A stretch of DNA of 5,420 nt from assembly GCA_934277645.1 (NCBI GenBank), contig CAKQUX010000009.1, positions 1-5,420 on the forward strand, written 5' to 3'. This document shows, in pieces, positions 1-5,420 of the stretch. Origin of the DNA: an uncultured Clostridia bacterium. GTDB lineage: Bacteria > Bacillota > Clostridia > Christensenellales > CAG-917. The notes beneath the pieces were generated by a model that saw only the letters and a list, made by a program, of their open reading frames with translations, made no database searches and was not told where the DNA came from. Positions within the stretch are counted from its first letter, which is position 1. Each line of letters begins with the position of its first letter. A program made the translations under genes and the position numbers.

Positions 1-61
1 TCGGCATAAATCCATCTGTATCAATGACGATATATCAAATATCATCAATAAATGTATGTAA
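1..61 (+). other. Window edge: possible C-terminal tail of an upstream gene, unassigned
   Basis: One plus-strand frame (from base 2) is open from the window edge to a TAA at 59-61, two bases before the terminator hairpin. It would encode a short tail ending NIINKCM. Another plus frame stops at 7-9. The minus strand also has a frame open from an ATG at 45 to the edge, but with no ribosome binding site. Nothing here is recognisable. A convergent plus-strand gene ending at a shared bidirectional terminator is the simplest reading, held weakly. A minus-strand gene downstream of the RNA, which would make the RNA a leader, cannot be ruled out. Confidence 0.25.
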
Positions 62-324
62 AAAGGCTTCTGCCCATTTTGGACAGAAGCCTTAAATTTT
101 ATACAGTTTTCAAATACGGCTGTAAGCCGGGCGGTATTATTCCCACTCGTTGCCGAAAGGCTAAACCTAACACATTTTGTTTATAAAACGTATCGTGTAG
201 TCTTCGCAGTATTTTGATAATCCATATTATCATACCTGTATGACGAGAATTTATCATTTTCTTATCAGGTGCGATTAAACCGATGGTTGCAAGAAAAGAA
301 TAATCGCAACCGGTTTGGTTTTAC
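60..324 (-). ncRNA. Putative structured non-coding RNA, about 265 nt, family not recognised
   Basis: A near-consensus promoter and a hairpin terminator on the minus strand bracket this stretch. The RNA between them can form several clean helices. These are a pseudoknot-capable 5' region (271-316), an ACCUG/CAGGU helix (234-238 with 266-270), a 6-bp hairpin (215-220 with 227-232), a 9-bp hairpin (170-178 with 185-193), a small GCC/GGC hairpin (152-161) and a CGGCU/AGCCG hairpin (117-129). The 9-bp hairpin contains two G-U pairs on the minus strand that would be A-C mismatches on the plus strand, which supports minus-strand transcription. I see no features of tmRNA, RNase P, SRP RNA, Bacillus or E. 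coli 6S RNA, or common riboswitch cores. Clostridial orphan RNAs such as the raiA or Clostridiales-1 motifs are possible but unverified. It could also be a leader of a gene lying beyond base 1. Both ends are approximate. Confidence 0.6.
61..100. terminator. Bidirectional intrinsic terminator hairpin
   Basis: AAGGCTTCTG (63-72) pairs perfectly with CAGAAGCCTT (84-93). Past one mismatch, CC (74-75) pairs with GG (81-82) around an ATTTT loop. On the minus strand the stem runs straight into TTTTT, a good U-tract. On the plus strand it is followed by AAATTTT, a weaker one. It therefore best ends the minus-strand RNA read from 326 towards 60, and probably also any plus-strand gene ending near base 61. 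Confidence 0.8.
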
Positions 325-330
325 ATTTAT

Positions 331-359
331 ATTATACTTGATTTCTTTTTATTTTGCAA
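331..359 (-). promoter_or_regulatory. Sigma-A promoter for the minus-strand RNA
   Basis: Read on the minus strand, TTGCAA (354-359) is followed after exactly 17 bases by a perfect TATAAT (331-336). Transcription would start near 324-326. No minus-strand reading frame with a ribosome binding site follows, which suggests that it drives an untranslated RNA. Confidence 0.75.
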
Positions 360-380
360 GATGTATTTTAATTTTACGCA

Positions 381-398
381 CACATTTCAAAAAATGTG
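381..398. promoter_or_regulatory. Inverted repeat between divergent promoters, candidate operator
   Basis: CACATTT (381-387) and AAATGTG (392-398) form a perfect 7-bp inverted repeat with a 4-base centre. It sits in the 51-base spacer between the two divergent -35 boxes, 12 bases upstream of the plus-strand one. AbiEi antitoxins of the AbiE family are known to bind inverted repeats at their own promoter, so this is a reasonable AbiEi site. Only the repeat itself is seen; binding is inferred. In AT-rich DNA such a repeat can also arise by chance. Confidence 0.4.
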
Positions 399-410
399 CT
401 TAAATTTTAA

Positions 411-439
411 TTGATTTTTTTAGTTGTCTCAGGTATAAT
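411..439 (+). promoter_or_regulatory. Sigma-A promoter of the abiE/RM operon
   Basis: TTGATT (411-416) and a perfect TATAAT (434-439) are separated by 17 bases. The start of transcription would fall near 446, giving an untranslated leader of about 55 bases before the GTG at 501. No other comparably good promoter was noticed before 5201, so this one probably serves all four genes. Confidence 0.75.
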
Positions 440-460
440 AAAATCAGTACACAATTACGT

Positions 461-482
461 ATTCGCTGTGCGTGAATTTTTT
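461..482 (+). promoter_or_regulatory. Leader hairpin followed by T-run, possible weak attenuator
   Basis: ATTCGC (461-466) can pair with GTGAAT (472-477), including one G-U pair, around a 5-base loop. T477-T482 follows. It lies about 15 bases downstream of the predicted transcript start and directly before the abiEi ribosome binding site (AAGGAAGAGGG, 483-493). The stem is short and partly AT, so efficient termination is doubtful. It may instead be part of an AbiEi operator or have no function. Confidence 0.25.
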
Positions 483-500
483 AAGGAAGAGGGTGAATGA

Positions 501-1106
501 GTGAATCTTCAAGAGCGAGCAAAAGAAGTGGTTGTAGACAATAATGGCATTGCAAAATCTGCCGACTTTGTTGCTGCCGGAATCAGAGCTGTTGATGTCG
601 TAAACCTGTGTAACGCAGGCTTTCTTAACCGTGTACGACACGGATACTATCAGCTTGCCGAACAATGTGTTTCTTCAGAAGAACAATTGCTTGCAACACT
701 CATCCCAAAAGGAATAGTTTGTGTTGAATCTGCGCTGTTTCACTATGGTTACAGCGACTTTGCACCACGAAAATGGTCAATAGCTGTGCCTCGTTCAATG
801 TCGAGAACAAAGCTAAAAGTTGATTCTCTTGCTATCCAACCTTATTATATGCAGCCTGAGTTGTATGAACTTGGAAAAATCACCGACAACTTCAACGGGG
901 TTGAGCTGCCTGTATATGACCGTGAGCGAACAATATGTGATTGTTTCAAATATCGTTCAAGATTAGATAACGAAATTTTCAACAAGGCTATTAACGCTTA
1001 TGTAAAAGACGACAAAAAGAATCTGAATAATCTTTCTGCTTATTCCCAAAAATTGCGTGTGTATAAAAAGGTTACCGAACTGATGGAGGTGTTGCTGAAT
1101 GGCTGA
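501..1106 (+). CDS. abiEi: AbiEi-type antitoxin and autorepressor of a type IV toxin-antitoxin system
   Basis: This 201-residue protein fits the AbiEi family, the antitoxin of AbiE systems. These antitoxins neutralise AbiEii without a stable complex (type IV) and repress their own promoter. Residues 1-50 form the typical N-terminal winged helix: a helix-rich start, then AGFLNRVRHGYYQL (39-52), where the R-x-x-GYY wing is characteristic. Residues 73-86 (VCVESALFHYGYSD) and 137-148 (PVYDRERTICDC) match the conserved SAL-x-x-x-G and ERT-x-x-D signatures of the C-terminal antitoxin domain. The GTG start at 501 is preceded by AAGGAAGAGGG (483-493). An earlier GTG at 493 hits a stop within four codons. 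The last codons overlap the toxin start by 8 bases, so the two are translationally coupled. Family assignment is firm; antitoxin activity is by homology. Confidence 0.9.
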   Translation: MNLQERAKEVVVDNNGIAKSADFVAAGIRAVDVVNLCNAGFLNRVRHGYYQLAEQCVSSEEQLLATLIPKGIVCVESALFHYGYSDFAPRKWSIAVPRSMSRTKLKVDSLAIQPYYMQPELYELGKITDNFNGVELPVYDRERTICDCFKYRSRLDNEIFNKAINAYVKDDKKNLNNLSAYSQKLRVYKKVTELMEVLLNG

Positions 1107-1995
1107 TATTGCAGCGTCTGTGCTTACACGATTAAAGAATAAGGCTCAGGCAAGTGGAAGAAGTTATCAACTTTGCTTACAACTCTTTTGTCAGGAAGAA
1201 TTTTTGCGCAGACTTGAAAAATCAAAATACGCAGAAAATTTTGTTCTCAAAGGCGGATTGTTTATCTATTCCCTCACCGAATTTGACAGCAGAGTTACAG
1301 TCGATGTTGATTTTTTGCTTCGACAAATGCCGAACACTCCAGAGCAACTGCGAGTTGTGCTTGAAGAAATTATCACAACACCTACTGAAAATGAATTTGT
1401 TACATTTGAGATAACAGATGTTGCTCCCATTGCTGTTGCAAAGAAATATGCCGGTATTGGTGCATCGCTTGTTGCGCACATCAAGAATACGAGAACGCCT
1501 TTCAGCATTGATTTCGGCGTTGGCGATGTCATCGTGCCTAAACAGGAAAAGCGAAAAATTCCTACACAGCTTGACAATTTTGCTTCTCCGACGGTAAATA
1601 CATATTCGTTGGAAACGACAATTGCCGAAAAGCTTGATGCAATTCTCGATTTAATGGAATTTTCAAGCCGAATGAAAGATTATTATGATATTTATTATCT
1701 TGCCAATAAGTTCGATTTTGACGGTGCAACGCTGACAAAAGCCCTTAAAAAGACTTTTGAAAATCGTGGACACGCCTTTACGATAGAACAATTTGAGCAG
1801 GTTATGGCTTTTGCCGAAAATGATGCAATGCAAAAGAAATGGAAAGCATTTACCCGTAAGATTGATACGAAAACTGATGATTTCAGCAAAGTAATCGAAA
1901 CAATAAACCTTTTCCTTGCAGAACCATTCAAAGCAGCTGCAGAAAACACAAAATTCACTGCCAAGTGGTCTGCAAAAGATAGTGAGTGGAAATAA
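1099..1995 (+). CDS. abiEii: AbiEii-type nucleotidyltransferase toxin
   Basis: This 298-residue protein belongs to the AbiEii/AbiGii (DUF1814) branch of the polymerase-beta-like nucleotidyltransferases. Motif I is visible as LKGG (50-53) followed by the metal-binding D69-x-D71 in TVDVDF. A third acidic residue fits D138 in FSIDFGVGD. The family's C-terminal signatures are EKLDAI (177-182) and KDYYDIYYL (193-201), with the usual K and D residues. All key positions seem intact and the length is normal, so it should be active. AbiEii is bacteriostatic and binds GTP; the mycobacterial relatives MenT add nucleotides to tRNA 3' ends. The substrate here is unknown. GGAGG (1085-1089) lies inside abiEi, so toxin translation depends on that transcript. 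It acts in the cytoplasm and is presumably unleashed during phage infection. Confidence 0.9.
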   Translation: MADIAASVLTRLKNKAQASGRSYQLCLQLFCQEEFLRRLEKSKYAENFVLKGGLFIYSLTEFDSRVTVDVDFLLRQMPNTPEQLRVVLEEIITTPTENEFVTFEITDVAPIAVAKKYAGIGASLVAHIKNTRTPFSIDFGVGDVIVPKQEKRKIPTQLDNFASPTVNTYSLETTIAEKLDAILDLMEFSSRMKDYYDIYYLANKFDFDGATLTKALKKTFENRGHAFTIEQFEQVMAFAENDAMQKKWKAFTRKIDTKTDDFSKVIETINLFLAEPFKAAAENTKFTAKWSAKDSEWK

Positions 1996-2037
1996 ATTAT
2001 TGATATATACGCAATCGGCGTGAACGGAGGATAAATT

Positions 2038-4125
2038 ATGTCTGAACAAACTATACAGAATAGCTTATTTTCTAATGATGTAAGTATTCTTGATAAATAT
2101 ACCTGTCTTAGTCTTGGCGCTACAACTATAAGTGATTTGATAAAATCCGGAAAATTAAAGCAGGTAAAGATATCTAAAAACTTAAGTAAAAAGCCTGATG
2201 TACTTATTATCAACAAAAACAAGGAAGTTATTGTGTTTTTGGAATTTAAAACTCCAGACGAATTGAATACACAGGCTAAAATTAATAAAGCAATAAAACA
2301 AGAGATAGGTGTTGCTAAGGAAATTGGAGCTAAAATATATGTTGTAACAGATGGAGACAAATATATTTGGCTTAATCCTGTTACCGGCAACCTTATTGTT
2401 GATGAAAACGGTAATCAAATTACAAGAAAGCTCGATCCTAAAACTGAACCTAAAAAAATAGCAGAGTTTATAGATCTAGTATCACTTTCTGTTTCTGCCG
2501 AAAATGATACTATATTGAAATTAGAGGATATTGATCCTACTGATTTAGCGAAGAAAATTGCTCGTATATTGAAAAGGATGACATTCGCTTCATCCAAAAT
2601 GTCTTTATATACATTTGTGGAAGTATTTCTTTTTAAATATTTGAGCGATATAAATGTTTTGAAAGATAATAACTCTTTTAGTTATATTTATAGTTTGTAT
2701 TCAGTTGATGAATCTTCACGATTAACTAATGCTGATATTCTTGGTGCATATCTTGAAGGTCCTAGAGCCCAAATGAAAATGTTGTTTCCTGATGGTGGAG
2801 ATGGCACTACTATTGTTAATGGACAGATTTTCCATGTAAAAAAAGGCGTAGACGGACATTATATCGAGGAAGATTCCCACGCTATTTGCTTTAAAAACAT
2901 TATGGATGAGTTCCATAATTATGAAAAAAGCAATGGTAAGTTTATCAATATCAGCAAAGATTTCAAATCAAAACTTTTTGAAACTTTCATGAAAAACAGT
3001 GACGACAAATCCGATATGGGACAATTCTTTACACCGCTTAAAATTGTGAGAGAAATGGTAAACATGGTTACAATCAACAGTGGGATGTCTATATGTGATC
3101 CGGCTTCAGGTGTAGGAAAATTCTTATTAGAAGCAGCATCCAATGTTCCTTTTGAAGTGAAAAACGGACAGTTGGTTTCAGGTGTGGATTTATACGGATT
3201 TGAAAAACAAATGTCTGGTAAAGACGATATAACTACAATCCTTGCAAAGGCCAATATGCTTATTTATTTCTCAAAACTTTTCAAGGATAATAACAATATT
3301 GATGAAGTTCAGTACCTTGCAACGGAACTTTTGAACAAAGTGTTTTATTCTAGCAAAAAAGCCCTTGGAACACTTGACAAATTAGAAGAAAACAAATATG
3401 ACCTCATCCTTGCTAACCCTCCATACTATCAGGATGCCACGATTAGCAAATTAGCACAAGATACTGGCTTTTATACTGCTAAGGGCAATGGTGTTGAAGC
3501 TCTTTTCTTAGAGTGGATAATTCGTTCTTTAAAATACGGTGGTACTGCTAATATCGTTTTGCCAGATGGTATTTTCACTAACTTGGGCAATACCAATTTA
3601 AAAGAATTAATCTTGAAAAAATGTTATATAGAAAGTATTATTTCACTACCCATTAATAGTTTCTTCAACACTCCTAAAAAGACATATATTCTCACACTGA
3701 GAAAGAAAACTGAAGAAGAAATAGATAATGAAGTTAATCAGAAATATAAGATTTTCTGTTATATTTGTAAAAGCATCGGTGAAACCTTGGATACATATCG
3801 CTTTGATACACCAGATGATAATGATCTTCACGAAGCTGTCAACAAATATAACTCTTATAAAAATTTGCCCGATAGGAACAATATTTCAGAACCTTTTAAA
3901 TCTTGGTTTGCAAATGATGGCAAAATGAAACTTCTGTCTTTGGATAATTTCCCTTCGGATTCAAATTGGAACATTGATAATTTCTGGACAGATCAAGAAA
4001 AGATTGACCTTGGATTCAAGGAGGCAGACGATATTATGACTTTAGATGAATTTAAAGTTTTTATTGATACGCTTGTAAATGATATGACCAATTACAAGGA
4101 GGCGATAGAATGCCTAAAACAGTAA
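2038..4125 (+). CDS. Fused PD-(D/E)xK nuclease-like domain and N6-adenine DNA methyltransferase (RM subunit)
   Basis: This 695-residue protein has two parts. Residues ~20-130 resemble the HsdR N-terminal nuclease fold: P53-D54, then E69-F-K71 (a D-x14-E-x-K spacing), a glutamine at 88 in the next helix, and VVTDGDKYIWL (102-112), the usual strand-turn-strand closing this fold. Residues ~165-690 are a type I-like (HsdM/N6_Mtase) methyltransferase. They contain an HsdM N-terminal helical region, MGQFFTP (327-333), the SAM-binding ICDPASGVGKFL (352-363), the catalytic ANPPY (459-463, motif IV), VLPDGIF (507-513) and SLPINSFFNTPKKTYIL (536-552). Ordinary HsdM is about 500 residues and lacks the nuclease part. 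The layout recalls BcgI A, which both cuts and methylates with a separate S protein. The ATG follows CGGAGG (2025-2030). Methylation is well supported; cleavage rests on the short nuclease motif, and the domain could be inactive. Confidence 0.88.
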   Translation: MSEQTIQNSLFSNDVSILDKYTCLSLGATTISDLIKSGKLKQVKISKNLSKKPDVLIINKNKEVIVFLEFKTPDELNTQAKINKAIKQEIGVAKEIGAKIYVVTDGDKYIWLNPVTGNLIVDENGNQITRKLDPKTEPKKIAEFIDLVSLSVSAENDTILKLEDIDPTDLAKKIARILKRMTFASSKMSLYTFVEVFLFKYLSDINVLKDNNSFSYIYSLYSVDESSRLTNADILGAYLEGPRAQMKMLFPDGGDGTTIVNGQIFHVKKGVDGHYIEEDSHAICFKNIMDEFHNYEKSNGKFINISKDFKSKLFETFMKNSDDKSDMGQFFTPLKIVREMVNMVTINSGMSICDPASGVGKFLLEAASNVPFEVKNGQLVSGVDLYGFEKQMSGKDDITTILAKANMLIYFSKLFKDNNNIDEVQYLATELLNKVFYSSKKALGTLDKLEENKYDLILANPPYYQDATISKLAQDTGFYTAKGNGVEALFLEWIIRSLKYGGTANIVLPDGIFTNLGNTNLKELILKKCYIESIISLPINSFFNTPKKTYILTLRKKTEEEIDNEVNQKYKIFCYICKSIGETLDTYRFDTPDDNDLHEAVNKYNSYKNLPDRNNISEPFKSWFANDGKMKLLSLDNFPSDSNWNIDNFWTDQEKIDLGFKEADDIMTLDEFKVFIDTLVNDMTNYKEAIECLKQ

Positions 4126-5201
4126 TTAGAAAGATTTATGAACTTTTTGAGCCCGAAAACGGGAATGCAAAATATACTAAAGCATTCTGTAAAGAACATT
4201 CAGGCGAATTTGTCGTATATACTGGTACAACAATCGGGATTTTTGCAAAAGTCGATTTTGCTGACTATACTACCCCGAACCTTACATTTACAACAGATGG
4301 AGAAAAAGCAGGAACAATAGAATATATAACAGATTCAGGATATTGTATTGGAGGGCATAGAACGGTACTCAAACCAATTGTAGCGGATCTGAATTTGCTA
4401 TATTTTAAATATTTATTGCAACCTATTTTCTTCAAAAAAGTAAAAAGAGGCGATGTTCCATCTTTACATTTTAGTAATATAAAAGATATTCAGGTAGATG
4501 TTCCCGTATTATCTGATGGTAGATATGATTTAGCAGCACAAACAGAGCTAGCTAAAAAATATCAAGATATTGATAACCAAAAGAAACTTTTAGTTGAAAA
4601 GGCAGAAGAATTAAAAAAGTGCAAGATTTTAATTGATTCTGATAGCCAATCTAACTATGTAAAAGTACCTATAACAAAATTATTCACTCCTAAAGGCGGT
4701 GATATGAAATTATCTAAGCCATATTGTAAAGATCATGCCGGTGAGTATTCAGTTTATTCTGGAAGCACCTCTAAAGAAATTTTCGGTAGTATAGATACCT
4801 ATAAATGTGATGGTGAATATTTAACATGGGTTATCGACGGGTTGGCAGGCTACGTAATGAAACTAACAGGAAAATTCTCTATTACATGTCACAGGGGTAT
4901 ACTTATACCTACAAAAGAATGTAAAAACGTAGATTTGCTTTATGTTAAGTATATGATTGAACCGATCTTTCGCAGAAGAGCTCGTGGAAGAATAGGCATA
5001 AATGGAAAAAACGAATATACCGCACTAAAGCCTACTCATATCATAAACTACAACGATTCAATCCTAATTCCAGTTGATGAAAACGGAGATTATGATTTAA
5101 AAAAGCAACAAGATCTTGCAATGAAATATGCCACTATAGAAACTATGAAAGAGAATATATGCGATCAAATCTACAATCTTACTAATATTGTTGTTAATTA
5201 A
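4110..5201 (+). CDS. hsdS: Specificity (S) subunit of the restriction-modification system
   Basis: This 363-residue protein is the DNA-recognition partner of the preceding methylase. It consists of two homologous halves, each a target-recognition domain followed by a helix, as in type I HsdS and BcgI B. Half one has AFCKEHSGEFVVYTGTT (25-41), GGHRTVLKP (81-89), YFKYLLQPIF (98-107) and a helix ~140-175. Half two repeats these as PYCKDHAGEYSVYSGST (204-220), CHRGILIP (260-267), YVKYMIEPIF (278-287) and a helix ~330-358. Each half should read one part of a split target, with the helices setting the spacing. The length fits a small S subunit such as BcgI B (about 340) and is a little below typical HsdS. 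The start has a strong AAGGAGG (4096-4102) and overlaps the methylase end by 16 bases. The target sequence cannot be read off. Confidence 0.88.
   Translation: MPKTVIRKIYELFEPENGNAKYTKAFCKEHSGEFVVYTGTTIGIFAKVDFADYTTPNLTFTTDGEKAGTIEYITDSGYCIGGHRTVLKPIVADLNLLYFKYLLQPIFFKKVKRGDVPSLHFSNIKDIQVDVPVLSDGRYDLAAQTELAKKYQDIDNQKKLLVEKAEELKKCKILIDSDSQSNYVKVPITKLFTPKGGDMKLSKPYCKDHAGEYSVYSGSTSKEIFGSIDTYKCDGEYLTWVIDGLAGYVMKLTGKFSITCHRGILIPTKECKNVDLLYVKYMIEPIFRRRARGRIGINGKNEYTALKPTHIINYNDSILIPVDENGDYDLKKQQDLAMKYATIETMKENICDQIYNLTNIVVN
4134..4610 (+). repeat. S-subunit half 1 (first target-recognition repeat)
   Basis: Residues 9-167 of the S subunit. They align with residues 188-350 through shared landmarks: I-x-x-LF-x-P, CK-[ED]-H-x-GE, Y-[TS]-G-[TS]-T, HR, KY-x-x-[QE]-PIF and a YDL...LA-x-KY ending. 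The relation is clear in protein but well diverged in DNA, so this is an old duplication rather than a recent copy. Confidence 0.8.
4671..5159 (+). repeat. S-subunit half 2 (second target-recognition repeat)
   Basis: Residues 188-350 of the S subunit, matching half 1 with an offset of about 179 residues at the start and 189 at the end. The extra ten or so residues fall in a basic, glycine-rich stretch (FRRRARGRIGINGK, 287-300) where half 1 has FFKKVKRGDV. This is the part most likely to differ in DNA contacts, so the two half-sites are probably not identical. Confidence 0.8.
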
Positions 5202-5271
5202 TTGCAATAGCAAAACTCTTCTGATGTTGTAAAACTTCAAAAATAATATGCGTGAATTGAGAATGAGTAAG

Positions 5272-5280
5272 TGGTATATT
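5272..5280 (+). promoter_or_regulatory. Weak extended -10 promoter candidate
   Basis: TGGTATATT (5272-5280) is a TG-n-TATATT extended -10 element in the 135-base gap after hsdS. No good -35 box lies 17 bases upstream. It would let the gene at 5337 be transcribed separately, with a start near 5287. No terminator hairpin is visible after hsdS, so read-through from the operon is equally possible. Confidence 0.3.
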
Positions 5281-5305
5281 AGCCCTTAATAATCGTAGTT
5301 TCTGT

Positions 5306-5318
5306 GAAATTGAATTTC
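5306..5318. repeat. 13-bp perfect palindrome upstream of the last gene
   Basis: GAAATT-G-AATTTC is symmetric around base 5312. A one-base centre cannot form a hairpin, so if functional it would be a protein-binding site. It lies between the candidate -10 element and the ribosome binding site of the downstream gene, where a repressor would act. It is AT-rich and may be chance. Confidence 0.3.
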
Positions 5319-5336
5319 AAAAAGAGGTGAGTATTA

Positions 5337-5420
5337 ATGTGGAAAAAATTCAAATGGGATATGTTTGTTACATCTTTTATTCCACTATGGCTATCAATTG
5401 TTGTTCTTGATGCTTGGAAT
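5337..5420 (+). CDS. N-terminus of an unidentified, probably membrane-associated protein (cut by window end)
   Basis: Twenty-eight codons are visible from the ATG at 5337, which follows the ribosome binding site AGAGGTG (5323-5329) at normal spacing. The start MWKKFKWDM is basic and is followed by a hydrophobic stretch (FVTSFIPLWLSIVVL, residues 10-24), which suggests a first membrane segment with the N-terminus inside. I do not recognise the family from so few residues. It reads in the same direction as the RM genes, 135 bases after them. It could be a membrane effector belonging to the defence locus or an unrelated neighbour; the window does not decide. Confidence 0.6.
   Translation, partial: MWKKFKWDMFVTSFIPLWLSIVVLDAWN

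Noticed and set aside
134..165. Minus-strand GAGTGGGAATAA resembles the EWE-stop end of some proteins such as GMP synthase.
   Set aside because: The same frame has a TAG eight codons upstream, so only a seven-residue scrap is open and there is no further similarity.
99..233. A 44-codon minus-strand frame (ATG at 233, TAA at 99-101) inside the RNA region.
   Set aside because: No properly spaced ribosome binding site (AGGT abuts the ATG), many rare-type codons (ATA, CGA, AGA, CTA), and it covers the predicted helices. An RNA gene explains the region better, though a small protein cannot be strictly excluded.
277..320. The long hairpin 277-316 read as a plus-strand terminator.
   Set aside because: It is followed only by GGTTTTAC, a poor U-tract, no plus-strand promoter or gene leads into it, and the G-U evidence favours minus-strand transcription.
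1695..2390. A 231-codon minus-strand open frame across the end of abiEii and the start of the methylase.
   Set aside because: It opposes two well-supported genes, has no family resemblance, and looks like a mirror of their codon pattern.
4110..5201. Possible phase-variable hsdS inversion system.
   Set aside because: No second or partial hsdS copy in inverted orientation, no recombinase and no simple sequence repeats are present in the window.
469..5258. The 10-mer TGCGTGAATT occurs at 469-478 and 5249-5258, flanking the four-gene operon like a direct repeat.
   Set aside because: Several repeated 10-mers are expected by chance in 5.4 kb of AT-rich DNA. The flanks do not match and no integrase or transposase is present.

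Overview
The window looks like a defence locus from a low-GC Gram-positive bacterium, most likely a gut-type clostridium (Bacillota). The grounds are AT-rich DNA, strong purine-rich ribosome binding sites before every gene, and promoters close to the sigma-A consensus. No species can be named from the sequence alone.

Layout. Positions 1-61 may hold the tail of a gene that begins outside the window. Positions ~60-326 hold no convincing protein gene. They look like a structured non-coding RNA of about 265 nt on the minus strand, with its own promoter (331-359) and a hairpin terminator (61-100). Positions 360-410 are the spacer between this promoter and a divergent plus-strand promoter (411-439). 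A perfect 7-bp inverted repeat (381-398) lies in that spacer. The plus-strand promoter drives a tight run of four genes: abiEi-type antitoxin (501-1106), abiEii-type nucleotidyltransferase toxin (1099-1995), a fused nuclease/N6-adenine methyltransferase (2038-4125) and a specificity subunit (4110-5201). The first and last pairs overlap by 8 and 16 bases. The only gap, 42 bases between toxin and methylase, has no terminator. After a 135-base spacer, a further gene with a hydrophobic N-terminus starts at 5337 and runs off the window.

How it may work. AbiEi/AbiEii is a type IV toxin-antitoxin family known to abort phage infection; AbiEi also represses its own promoter. The next two genes form a compact restriction-modification set. 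One polypeptide carries a PD-(D/E)xK nuclease-like domain followed by a complete type I-like adenine methyltransferase. The partner is an S subunit of two homologous halves, which implies a bipartite DNA target. No separate HsdR is visible. This matches BcgI-like (type IIB/IIG) logic better than classical three-subunit type I, although an HsdR outside the window cannot be excluded. If all four genes share the AbiEi-controlled promoter, restriction and abortive infection would be expressed as one module; that is inference.

No CRISPR array, tRNA, rRNA, insertion sequence or integrase is visible. The most interesting items are the unassigned minus-strand RNA next to the defence operon, the fused nuclease-methylase design, and the toxin-antitoxin/RM linkage.
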